A program made the translations under genes and the position numbers. The notes under the pieces are model-generated. The model was not told the origin of the DNA and ran no database searches. It was given only the letters and a program-made list of their open reading frames with translations. A stretch of DNA of 64,000 nt, taken from contig NW_026570315.1 in the NCBI RefSeq assembly GCF_019649055.1, positions 248,001 to 312,000 on the forward strand, read 5' to 3'. This stretch comes from Paramacrobiotus metropolitanus (lineage: Eukaryota; Tardigrada; Eutardigrada; Parachela; Macrobiotidae). Shown here piece by piece: positions 1 through 8,450 of the stretch (within the stretch, counting starts at the first letter, position 1; every line of letters begins with the position of its first letter).

Positions 1-432
1 TTGACCAGAGTTTTACCAGGTACGTGTACGTACTGCACAACTGGATCGCGGTCGATGTATTGTACGACCGGATCGCGCTCTATATACTGTATGACAGAAT
101 CTCGTTCAAGATATTGGATAGTGGGTTCACTCTGTATGTACACTGGTTTACCTTGCACATACTGTACAATTGGCGGCTCACTGGCTTGCGTTGTTTCGTC
201 AGTCATCACGGGTGTGGCCTGTGTACTGTAACTCCGTAGTGCAGCGCTTGAAGTGGCTGTGACGTAATGATCTGATTTTATAGGTGTTGGTTCAGGTCTG
301 GGCAGATACGCAGCTCGAGCCAGTAAACCTTGAGTCATAGAACTGCGCATTTCTTCAGCCTTTTCCCACGAAGTGGCTTTGGACTTACAACTTGGCGCAA
401 ACCACCTCCGGAACAAGAACGTAAGTTTTCAT
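1..432 (-). pseudogene. Polinton accessory ORF next to pX-like gene, partial, with V-Q-Y/R-D repeats
   Basis: A minus-strand frame begins with ATG at 432, whose bases overlap the stop of the pX-like gene upstream (ATGA overlap). It starts with a short segment of the type MKTYVLVP followed by a stop at about 385. The neighbouring frame is then open to the window edge, so one single-base frameshift is likely. The downstream part has a tandem motif, V-Q-Y-x-x-R-D-P, in at least three close copies at roughly 20-130. By position (ATPase, pX-like, this ORF) it matches the ORF at 59,927-60,613 of the second Polinton. The function is unknown; a minor virion component is only an inference from its place among capsid genes. 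It is truncated by the window edge. Confidence 0.5.
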
Positions 433-702
433 TTTGATAGGAAGGATGCAACTAAAGTACCGAGAATCGGTAGTATTGCCGCTAAAAAACCGCCCCGTTG
501 TTGTAGAATTTTTCGCTTTTTATCTGTGGTAGCTTTGGTCTGCTAAACGTTTAATTGTCGGTGCCAGTCGGCGTGCTTTGGCTAAATCAACTTTGCTCAA
601 AGCAGTCGGCTGCTTCAATAAGTTTAGACAAGCTTCTTCGATGGCAGAAATCTGTTTCTTAGAAGCAACCTGAAAGAAGTATCGGCGTTGTCGCGGATTC
701 AT
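429..702 (-). pseudogene. Polinton pX-like small basic protein, frameshifted
   Basis: The minus-strand frame from ATG 702 is basic and helical (MNPRQRRYFFQVASKKQ...) and closes at about 520. The other frame, about 540-429, continues with KRKILQQRGGFL, a hydrophobic alanine/isoleucine/leucine stretch and a stop. This is the same layout as the intact protein at 60,600-60,926 in the second Polinton, which ends in KRKILQQGGFIGAILP. One indel near 530-545 therefore splits the gene. Proteins of this form sit beside the packaging ATPase in many Polintons/adintoviruses and have been compared with adenovirus pX. A virion-core or membrane-active role is family knowledge, not shown here. Confidence 0.6.
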
Positions 703-745
703 AATTTCTAAAGCGAGTACTATATACTCAGTACGCCCTCGGGAT

Positions 746-1396
746 TCATTTTTCCGTATAGATTTTTTGGTAGTCGAATATATTCGACTGCAGTCTAAGG
801 TTATCGGGGGTATGTGGCCGTAAATTAATTAATAAATACCCAAACGGCTCCTTTATAGCCTTTTTATGGGCTTCACACAAGTGTGGCATACCTAGTTGTC
901 GGGCGAGTACTCTTATCTGCTGCACATCACGCACAGACTTGAACAAAATTAAGTATTGGGAATTAAGTGATATGTCGCTCATGCTCTTACCCTGTTTATA
1001 TAAATTTTGGGAAATAAATATGACAGATACATTTTTGTGATGCACATCTCTCGTAAAAAGTGTTGAACATTTGGCGGTTTTTGATATCACTTCCATAGGA
1101 TCATCAAGAATCAGTAGTGTTGGTACATTTCTGTCAAAAAAGTTTTCATCGTCTAAAATTTTATCCAAACCAGGCAATAACTCTATGGATTTAGTAAAAT
1201 TATTAAATGCCTCTTGCCATGTACCGTAGGCGTACACTTTGCGTATGGGTGCGGGTGTAAAATTATCAGGAATAGTCTGTAAAAGGCGGATGGTGAATGT
1301 CGATTTACCAGACATGGTTGGTCCAGAAATATATAACGAACACGGAGTTTTAAAACGACAATAAACAGTAACTTTTTTCATTCCTAAAGATTTCAA
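746..1396 (-). CDS. Polinton FtsK/HerA-type genome-packaging ATPase
   Basis: The protein is 216 aa, with an A32/HerA-like ATPase core of double-jelly-roll viruses. Walker A is GPTMSGKS at about residues 25-32. Walker B is LLILDDP at about 93-99. The later segment NLYKQGKSMSDISLNSQYL is followed by FKSVRDVQQIRVLARQ. The last two blocks are nearly identical to those in the ATPase at 61,003-61,680, although the rest has diverged, so these are two different Polinton lineages rather than one duplicated element. The enzyme would pump element DNA into a capsid using ATP. The frame is intact. The start could be M1 or M6; neither has a clear TATA box. It lies between the TBP-like and pX-like genes in the same orientation. 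Confidence 0.9.
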   Translation of the reverse strand: MKSLGMKKVTVYCRFKTPCSLYISGPTMSGKSTFTIRLLQTIPDNFTPAPIRKVYAYGTWQEAFNNFTKSIELLPGLDKILDDENFFDRNVPTLLILDDPMEVISKTAKCSTLFTRDVHHKNVSVIFISQNLYKQGKSMSDISLNSQYLILFKSVRDVQQIRVLARQLGMPHLCEAHKKAIKEPFGYLLINLRPHTPDNLRLQSNIFDYQKIYTEK

Positions 1397-1505
1397 GTTA
1401 TTTTAGCTTACAGTGTGGTTTATCTACGGCTAAAGTGTTTTCGAATAGTACAAAAGATGAGTATCAGTTTTTACAACATGGCACTCAGTTTCAACACTTT
1501 TTACT

Positions 1506-2026
1506 TCACAAAATCAGTAATGATTTTATCAAATCAAAAACTTCTTGGATTTGCTCCAAAGAAGTACAGCCTAGTCGTACACAACTGCCGGTATAAAATA
1601 TGTGTACAGTAGCACCGCACGCTCGTAGCTTTAGTGCGGGAAATATTTTCGGTTCGTACAATTTATGTACAGGCAAGTATTTTGCTTGGTTGTAAAGATG
1701 CTCAAGGTCGAGGGTCCTCTCGGACTTGTACGTACAGACGGTATTTCCAACATACTGATCCTTAATAGTAAATTCAAAGCCTCGCGAAAACAATATAGCT
1801 TGATAAAATTTTAGCAGTGATTTTTTGCGCTATGAAAACTTTTAGCCCCATTTAAAATAGCTTTACCATTGGGAAAGACTGGACAGAATGTCTTAGCCTG
1901 TAAACGAAGAGTAACGGCATTGAATCCTTTTACACGAGCGGCTTCCTGGGGAAACGCCGCATAGAGGGAATCCAAATCAACAGGCTTGGTGAACTGTACC
2001 AACAGAATGACCTTGCGGATATCCAT
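1506..2026 (-). pseudogene. TATA-binding-protein-like gene of left Polinton, one frameshift
   Basis: Two minus-strand frames together read as the two-repeat saddle of TBP. The first (2026-1811) has a beta-strand block ending in VFPNGKAILNGAKS, the repeat-1 signature (x-F-x-x-G-K-x-x-x-x-G-A-K-S). The second (1793-1506) carries YEPKIFPALKLR then IFYTGSCVRLGC, the corresponding repeat-2 signature (Y-E-P-E-x-F-P and S/T-G). The break falls at an adenine run near 1,825-1,835 and fits a one-base loss. A TATAAAGG box lies about 40 bp upstream of ATG 2026. TBP nucleates polymerase II/III initiation at TATA boxes. A homologue at 56,546-57,079 in the second Polinton supports a Polinton gene rather than a host pseudogene. 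Both halves are short and divergent, so DNA binding is inferred. Confidence 0.7.
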
Positions 2027-2062
2027 GGCTAGAGCAATACTTGTAATAATATCAACTTGAAG

Positions 2063-2070
2063 CCTTTATA
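2063..2070 (-). promoter_or_regulatory. TATA box of left TBP-like gene
   Basis: On the minus strand the sequence reads TATAAAGG, about 37-44 bp upstream of the TBP-like ATG at 2026. The spacing matches the TATA boxes of the corresponding genes in the second Polinton. Confidence 0.5.
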
Positions 2071-2186
2071 TCACTTTCAAGTTAATACTGTTGCAAATAA
2101 TGGCTGCTAAGCCTTTTTTTTCTTTACAACAAATAAGAAACGAACAATGCTAAGAAAGATAAGCCTATCAAAAGAGAAGTATCCAG

Positions 2187-2633
2187 TCAGATGGGAATGT
2201 CCCGCCCCCAGTGATGCACATAGACCTCCTCCATCAGATTAACAAATCCTTGATACGGCAACAGAATAGTGCGGCGCGGCTGAGAGAAACGAATCATGCG
2301 GCCATACTTGGGATGAATACTGACAGTAACGTCCACACATCCTTGTTTGGGAAGGGAGAATTTCTCCGCCCCCTTGTCCGTGATTGCACGATCCATGTAT
2401 TCCTGAAGCGTGCCATTGCGTAGCATTCCCAACATAGCACTAATATCGCAGTACGCAAGCCGCACTCCCTTGTCGGGTGCTTTCTTCAACCCAGAACCAT
2501 CCGGTTTGGCATCGAACACTAAAATCAAACAAACATCCTTGGGGTTCCAAAACATGCTAACCACGGCTTTGATTTTGTACACCGTAAACTCATCGTGCAC
2601 CCCCAAAATTTCTAACGCGCGTACGTTATCCAT
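2187..2633 (-). CDS. Uncharacterised Polinton protein, possibly two divergent PC4-like repeats
   Basis: This intact 148-aa ORF starts MDNVRALEIL. It can be read as two halves of similar shape: beta strands followed by K-G-V-R-L and a helix (about residues 15-75), then strands followed by R-R-T-I-L-L-P-Y-Q-G-F and a helix (about 90-140). That strand-strand-strand-helix order with a G-I/V-x-L turn before the helix is the PC4/Sub1 layout, but the match is weak and I would not rely on it alone. The ORF lies between the TBP-like gene and the PC4-like gene at 2931, all on the same strand. I recognise no other family. Sequence or structure comparison with the neighbouring ORF would settle it. Confidence 0.4.
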   Translation of the reverse strand: MDNVRALEILGVHDEFTVYKIKAVVSMFWNPKDVCLILVFDAKPDGSGLKKAPDKGVRLAYCDISAMLGMLRNGTLQEYMDRAITDKGAEKFSLPKQGCVDVTVSIHPKYGRMIRFSQPRRTILLPYQGFVNLMEEVYVHHWGRDIPI

Positions 2634-2735
2634 TTTTTAAAACGTTTAGTAGAGCAGACAATTCAATACTAAATTTTACTTGACGAGTTCACGACTTACA
2701 ATGCTAAAATTCCACTGGCGAAGGAACTCCAGTGG

Positions 2736-2906
2736 CTATGGGGCGCCAGTGATGTTATAGGTGCTGTACTTTGACAGTATGTCAATGTACAGGGTCTCTA
2801 ATTGGTACAGCACAGTTTTGCTTTGCGCAATTTTCCACACGTCACCATCCGTCGTGTTGTTTGCCAGCATGACGATGGCCGAGGCACACTCGTAGTGAAA
2901 TTCCAT
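2736..2906 (-). CDS. Small Polinton ORF, 56 aa, unknown
   Basis: A minus-strand ORF runs from ATG 2906 to TAG 2736 in the gap between two PC4-like genes. It begins MEFHYECASAIVML and is otherwise polar with a helical centre (VWKIAQSKTVLYQLETLYID). Its neighbours are same-strand genes with short spacers, so it fits a compact viral gene row. No family is recognised and it may be a chance ORF. Confidence 0.35.
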   Translation of the reverse strand: MEFHYECASAIVMLANNTTDGDVWKIAQSKTVLYQLETLYIDILSKYSTYNITGAP

Positions 2907-2930
2907 AGGCAACGGTTCAAAGTTGAAGTT

Positions 2931-3425
2931 TTAAATGGAAGCCAATGAGCGGCGAAGGCCATCCCACTTTACGGTACTTAGCAGGGCAACGCCTTTCTTC
3001 GGGTTTCTAGCCCGACTACTAGAGTTACTATCAGCAAAAACGTCAGTGAAGCGATCAATCTGCATAACAGTGACGCCGTTAACCATCACACACTTTGCCA
3101 TTAAACCGTTCCCAAAGTCCTTGGTGAATGTACTTCTGTTGTGACAAAGATTGTTAGTGTAAACATTCAGTGCGTAGCATGAATCGTCTCGCAAATATGC
3201 CAAAACTTGCAAAAACTCTGATATTGACAGCACCAGAGATTTTTTGTAACAGCGGAATCCTTTTATCTGTATGTTGCCGGCATCTAAAAATTTTAAACTA
3301 AAGGATCCGCAAGAGTATTCGCGCTGTGCGGGAAAGAAAAGTAAATCGGAAAGGTCAAATGACTCCATGGCTGCAAAATCACCAACTGACAACACTGTTT
3401 CGAAAAGTATGATTCCCCACAACAC
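2931..3425 (-). CDS. PC4/Sub1-like transcription coactivator domain protein of left Polinton
   Basis: The ORF is intact. The better start is probably the internal ATG at 3368 (MESFDLSDLL), because the 19 residues before it are unlike the rest. The C-terminal half (about residues 105-164) has paired beta strands, then NPKKGVALLSTVKWDGL and a final helix. This is the PC4 C-terminal signature (K-G-I/V-x-L, then W about eight residues on, then L). The N-terminal half looks like a second, more decayed copy (strands, K-S-L-V-L-S, helix). PC4 binds single-stranded DNA and stimulates polymerase II transcription; some viruses carry copies. The right Polinton has a single-domain counterpart at 57,750-58,136. 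Confidence is moderate because the motif is short. Confidence 0.55.
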   Translation of the reverse strand: MLWGIILFETVLSVGDFAAMESFDLSDLLFFPAQREYSCGSFSLKFLDAGNIQIKGFRCYKKSLVLSISEFLQVLAYLRDDSCYALNVYTNNLCHNRSTFTKDFGNGLMAKCVMVNGVTVMQIDRFTDVFADSNSSSRARNPKKGVALLSTVKWDGLRRSLASI

Positions 3426-3606
3426 TTTGAATGTTTAGGGTTGGCAGAACATGTTTGTGCTTGTCGGAACACGTTCAAGCTTGTCTGTACATGTTTAAGC
3501 CTGAACTTTGCCCGTCGCCAGTCCCGGTAACTGAGTCAAGAAAGAAGTATCGTCAGCTGTGTTCGGACAACACGATGCAAAATTTCATTTTCACTTTTTG
3601 CCAGCC

Positions 3607-4726
3607 ATGGATCAGTTCAGCGGCTGTTTACTGGGCGCTCTACTTGGTGAATGTAACGGGACACCCCTGAGGAGGCCTACCTCCTGTCACATGAACGTAG
3701 CGGGGGTGCGTAACATGGTTTATTATTCTCCAAAAGATGCCGCTCGCGAATGTAGTAACGTTTTCTACCAAAATCATACAAAGCGGGGAGCCTTTGGTGA
3801 AATAAAAGATATTATCGCCGCTTGGAAATGGCCCCCTTCTGATGACTGGACAGCAGCTGCGGCCAAAGTCCGCAACCGTGATACAGAGTGCAATGCCGCC
3901 ACTTGGTTAACGGCTTTTCCTTTATTCTTTTACAACCGAACCGAGCAGCAGATCTTCTCTGTCGGCCGTGTCTCCCGCCTCACCCATTCTACTGATGAAG
4001 CCGCCGCTGGAGCTCAGTTGCAGGCCTACGCTCTCAGCTTGGTTTTGAAATATCCACACATGGACGAGATTCAGTTTCTTTCTGCCGTTCTTGACTTTGC
4101 GTCCAAAAGGCTCCCCGAATGCGTACAGCAAAAATTTCATTCACGCATGATGACTGTTGGATTTTGTGCAGCGCCGTGACGAACCTGAAAAGCTAGCTAA
4201 AATTATTGGAAACGGCTCCGTCCCTTGTGAAGCTATTCCCATGGCGATTTACTGCGCAGCTGTTGGTCGTCGGGCGCCTAACCAATTTGATTCTACCCTG
4301 GACACCGTAATGGCCGCAGGCGGATGCACCGATGCCATTGGAACCATGGCTTTTGCTATTGCCGGCGCCTGGTCCGGTCTATCAAATATTCCTGAGAATT
4401 TTTCAAGCAATTTGGATGGCGTGGAGAAAGTACGTGCACTAAATGCCGAGCTGCACAAGTACGTTACTGAGCTGCACAGTGACAATGGATCTTTGAGCAC
4501 TTTTGGAGACTGGCCACACCTCCTACCTTCCGCTGGAGTCATGGCCCGTGTAGGACTGTACTACACTGGAGTCGAAGATACTGTAAAATGTCATTGTTGT
4601 GAATTTGAAATGTGTAATTGGTCTCCGGGAGATCCCTATGTTGACCATTCTCGCGTTTCGCCGAATTGTATTTTTGTTAAACAATGTCCGCTGTACCTGC
4701 AAATACAAATGCTGTCTGAGCAATGA
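3607..4726 (+). CDS. ADP-ribosylglycohydrolase-like / BIR fusion protein, one frameshift
   Basis: The gene is divergent from the minus-strand Polinton row. From ATG 3607 (MDQFSGCLLGALLGE) the frame shows the ARH/ADP-ribosylglycohydrolase N-terminus, then the family segment R-x-x-x-L-T-H-S-x-x-E-A-A-x-G-A-x-L-Q-A near 3,970-4,030. A frameshift between about 4,150 and 4,180 moves reading to the next frame. That frame carries AAGGCTDAIGTMAFAIAGA (4,313-4,370), the second metal-binding loop of the family, and then a BIR domain (about 4,520-4,690) with C-x2-C at 4,589 and 4,598, GDPYVDHSR and H-x6-C. The usual first metal loop (Y-T-D-D-T) appears deleted and the first Asp of G-G-D-T-D is Cys here. 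The hydrolase is therefore probably inactive, perhaps ADP-ribose binding only. BIR domains of inhibitor-of-apoptosis proteins bind caspases or pro-death ligands. No RING follows. The fusion and the frameshift need read-level confirmation. Confidence 0.72.
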
Positions 4727-4752
4727 ATAAAAGAGAGGGTGGGGAAAAATAA
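4726..4752 (+). terminator. Polyadenylation signals of ARH-BIR gene
   Basis: AATAAA overlaps the TGA stop at 4,724-4,726, and a second ATAAAC-type signal follows within 25 bp in an A-rich stretch. This compact 3' end is typical of Polinton and viral genes. Confidence 0.45.
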
Positions 4753-4764
4753 ACAAAAGAAAGG

Positions 4765-4880
4765 GGTAAAGTACGACACAGTCCGTTCGGTATCGGTTAA
4801 GCCGGTCTCGGTTCGGGCCTATTCAGTTCGGGCCGGCTCGGTTCCGTTCGGCTCTGGCCAATCAGAGAAGGGGGCGTGTC
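4765..4880. repeat. GC-rich GTTCGG-type direct repeats at Polinton/Gypsy junction
   Basis: Short degenerate copies of C/G-GTTCGG recur about six times, followed by two CCAATCAG motifs. CCAAT-box-like pairs followed by a TA-rich stretch suggest the U3/promoter part of the Gypsy element that starts here, but no matching 3' LTR could be found, so this remains a junction of uncertain nature. Confidence 0.3.
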
Positions 4881-5047
4881 TGACCAATCAGATGTCCCTG
4901 CTATTCTAGCTTACATACTACCGATCTCAGCAAGGCGCACCTAATTCGTATAAGAAGGACCTGAACTCATACATACGTCCAGTCGCACATGATCGAACCA
5001 CCCGAGCACCTAAAGCCTTTGAGAGGAAGGACTCTCGAGGTTCGGAT

Positions 5048-6600
5048 ATGACCTACCAGAAGGCACTCGAAGCAGTGTCAGGTCATGAGAGCCCCAGTGA
5101 TGATCGGCAACGAACTCCCGCGTCTGCGGTGGGACATAGCGAGGTGAACCAGATGGTCACCAACGAAGGAACGAGCTCAGAACGAGCAAAAAAGATGGAT
5201 TTGACATCACAGAGGGATATCACAGCCAGCTCAGCCACATCGGAGCATGATAAGAAACCGAACTTGGCTAAACCGGACCTCAGTGAACAGTCAAAAGCCA
5301 CCAAAAAGGATCTCAACGAGATAAAGTTGGATGATCTTTCGCTGCATGATTAGGTCACAGTGGAGGATCTCTTTGAGTGCCCGATGTCGTTCAACGAGAT
5401 GATGGGAAACCAGAGGACAACCCATCCTAATGAATTATATTTCACCGATGACGACGTAACAATGAACATATCGTTCAGAACGGCCATGAAAGAAGCCGAT
5501 CGAGCTGAAGGAATGACACCGTTCAAAGATATCCCCGAAAGGCAGATTGAACGAAGTCAGACGGGAAAAGTCATCAAAGTGCGCTCACCATCTCCGAATA
5601 GTCCAACTTCAAACCTAAAGAAACAGATCAGAGAACCGGAGGCTTCATTGGAAGAAAAGGAGTGTCAGATCCTCCAAAAGAAGCAAGAATACCAGAAGAG
5701 GATAAGCTCACTCGAAGCTCATGTATATTAAATGGAGCAACAACAGGGCGTTCTAGGAAACGCGGCGACTGAATGGAAAATCAGATGCGAGCGAGAGAAG
5801 GAGATCGCTGAGGAAGCTCAGAAGGTTGCTGAAGATAAGGAAGTGGAAAAGTTCATCGCGGTAGATGAGCTCAACGAGAGCATGTCTAAGGAATCAGCTG
5901 AAAGGTCACGATACCTAGCTGAACTGAAGGATCAGTGTGACAAGCTTCGCAAGAAGGCAAACGAAGCCGAGACTAAACGGAATGAATACGCAACCAACCT
6001 AGCTGAAGTCACACAACGATTGACAACGATGACAACCGACGTCTATAAGCTCAGAAACGATCTGAAGCTGAGGGATGAGTCAATCAGCATACTCCAAAAG
6101 GAGTCGAGAGCTCATCAGAAACGAGCTGATGAGGCGCTCCTGCTGGCAAAGGAGCTCACAGATCTGGCAGCTACTGAAGGTGAACGACTCAACGATGGTT
6201 TCAAACAGGTGAACGAAGAGAACGAGAAGCTAAAAGGAGCCCAAAAGCCTGCTGAGCAAGGTCTGAGATGAGAGCAGGAAGCACTCCGTCTGGACGTATT
6301 GATTAGGGCATTAGAACGAAAGGATGAAGAATGGCAACAAAAAGTTCATTAGCAAATGCAGGGCATCATCAGACTCAATACGGAGCTGACTTCAATGACG
6401 ACAACGGCAATGGCCAAAGAAGATGAGGCCACTGTGTTGAGGACTCAGTTGATATCCGCGGCCAAAGAGTACACCCGAATCGAAAGTGAAGTAACTCAGC
6501 TAGCCGAACATCTTAAGAAGATGGAAAATGATGCTGAAAAGATCGTCCAGGAAAAGACCTTTCAACTTCATACCACCGACTTCCCCCGCCCAGTTACAGT
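5048..6600 (+). pseudogene. Gypsy leader/gag N-terminal coiled-coil region, several stops
   Basis: One plus-strand frame is open through this stretch except for stops at 5,351 (TAG), 5,729 (TAA), 6,269 (TGA) and 6,350 (TAG). The protein is highly charged, with long heptad-like runs from about 5,600 onward (for example EEKECQILQKKQEYQKRISS) typical of a coiled coil. Homology is not recognised. It precedes the recognisable gag in the same direction, so it is most simply the N-terminal assembly part of the Gag polyprotein. Four stops in one frame, with no shift, show decay by point mutation. Confidence 0.5.
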
Positions 6601-6823
6601 AAGGCACAAGGAACTGGCGGTAGCTTTCACTTTGAGATGCCTCAACGGACAGGTGGTGGCAGAGGTGGTGAAGTCAAAACGGAAAAGGATAAAGAAACCG
6701 AAAAAATCAACGATGATCAGAATCGTCAGGGTAGACTACCCTGTGCCCACGACAGCCGCCCATACCGCCGCCTACCTGGTTGGCTCAAGCTCAAGCACAA
6801 ATATCTTGATCTTCGCCAACAGC

Positions 6824-6902
6824 GGCGATGGCACAGTGGCTGTGCTACGTGGATCTCACTCGGTAGCCAGCGGTTCGATTCCGCTCCGTCGCCATTTTTG
6901 CG
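6824..6902 (+). repeat. tRNA-like sequence, probable SINE head inside gag
   Basis: An A-box match (TGGCACAGTGG, 6,829-6,839) and an exact B-box consensus (GGTTCGATTCC, 6,872-6,882) lie at tRNA spacing. AGCGG-TTCGATT-CCGCT forms a perfect T-arm, GGCGATG can pair with CGTCGCC as an acceptor-like stem, and TTTTT follows immediately. The D-arm and anticodon arm do not fold well, so it is not a good functional tRNA. It interrupts the Gag frame, and non-tRNA sequence to about 7,000 follows. A tRNA-derived SINE inserted in gag fits, although no target duplication was found. Confidence 0.45.
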
Positions 6903-7115
6903 AATACCTCACGGAATCGCCCTCCCTCCACTGAGACCACCACGTCCGGCCGTATTTATGGCCGACCTCTGTGATAGAATCCCCCACCTTCAGGGAGCTT
7001 CTTCGCAGATCCGTCTCAGATTCCTCGACGATCTGAGACGAGGGCCAACCGAGATGAATCATCCCGAGACGAACGTCCACTTCTCCATGAACATGGTGGC
7101 AGATATTTCAGAGAA

Positions 7116-8450
7116 GTGCGAGATGAACGAAACGAACGTAACGTGCGAAACGAAGAACGCGATACAAGAGAATTCCATAGGTCCATCAAAAATATGGGCC
7201 GAAAAACTGATCTCGCGACCTTCGATGGCAACCGCGATACGGTAAATGGATGGATCCGGTTGGTGAAAGAGACACAACGCACATACGATCTGACCGATGA
7301 GCAGATCCTGATAGACATAACCAGCGCTGTCAGATGACCAGCGAAGATCTGGTTTGATGGTGAAAGAGACATCGAAGAAGCTGAGGAAGAAGACTATACG
7401 ATCACGGAATGGCTGAACAAGTTCAAAGATGTGTTCGGTGACCGGAATGAGGAAGTCCCTGGCTTACGCGAAGCCATGACCAGAAAATTTAAACCCGAAA
7501 AAGAGACGCTTGATCAGTTTTGTCAAGCGATGATGAAGTTCAAGGCGAAGAAGGCCATCACCGAACTACAGGCAGTTGCCTTCCTGATCGACGGATGCAG
7601 AAGCGACAACGACCTCTACAAGGCCTTGAAGACAAAGGGATTCAAGACGCCATCCCAAATAAAGGACTTCTTCCGATCATGGGCAGCTGGAGAAGTTAAG
7701 TACGAAGTGGTTGAAGGTCAACGCAGTCAACCGGATTGCGTAACCATCCGCTCGGGCCAAGTTGAGATGGCTCCGAGACAGTACGCAGCTGCACCAGCCC
7801 AACAAGCGGAATACCGTACGAGATCACCAACTCCGACTCAGAAGGAGATGGTCTTCATTGGCAGCCAAACGGGGCAGCCGATCTCGTATGCCATGGTCGC
7901 CGCGATACAGGCGCAGGCGCAGGTGAGACCAGTGGCTCCGGCAAACGTGATGCCGAATCCCCTGAACGTAGGGGTGCCACCTAATCAAAGAAGGCCAAAC
8001 ATGGGAAATCAATACGGAAACGGAAATGGCAACTGGAACATTGGCCAAGGAAACGGAAACTTCAATCAAAATCGAAATCAAGGGAACTACCAGCAGAACC
8101 ACGGCAACTATCATCAGCCGCAGGGATCGAGAACGGAATGGAAATTCTCCTTAATCGATGGATGGGTAGCCCAAGGCGTGCAGGTGTGCCAAAACTGTGG
8201 ATTTGGAAACCACCAGGCAAAGGGCTGCAAGTTCGCCAACATGCCACTTAACCGCAATCCGAACCTGTTCGCCACCAGAGAATGGGAGAGGCTGCGAAAC
8301 GAGGGCGGCTGGCGACGGGCAGTAGCGAACGGCTACGACCTGGTTGCGCGATGGGCGCAGAAAAAGGAGGAACGCAGAATGGTACTGCGCGATCACCGCA
8401 GAATGGTACTGCGAGTGAAATGGCTAGAAAAATGCCACCACATCAACTAA
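7116..8450 (+). pseudogene. Gypsy Gag (retrotransposon gag domain and CCHC zinc knuckle)
   Basis: The frame begins in an arginine/glutamate-rich stretch, then reads FDGNRDTVNGWIRLVK, the start of the retrotransposon gag fold, stops at TGA 7,335, and continues in the same frame to 8,450. The segment W-L-N-K-F-K-x-V-F-G and the later FKPEKETLDQFCQAMM are gag helices. An asparagine/glycine/glutamine-rich linker (about 7,960-8,110) precedes a zinc knuckle C-x2-C-x4-H-x4-C at 8,187-8,228, which binds RNA. The same gag family appears as a separate fragment at 36.5-37.3 kb. The frame then overlaps the QNGTA-repeat ORF by 168 bp in another phase, possibly the site of a programmed shift or a mutation. 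Confidence 0.75.

Noticed and set aside
6824-6900. Functional tRNA gene
   Set aside because: T-arm and boxes are good, but the D-arm and anticodon arm do not fold and the acceptor stem is offset from the A box.
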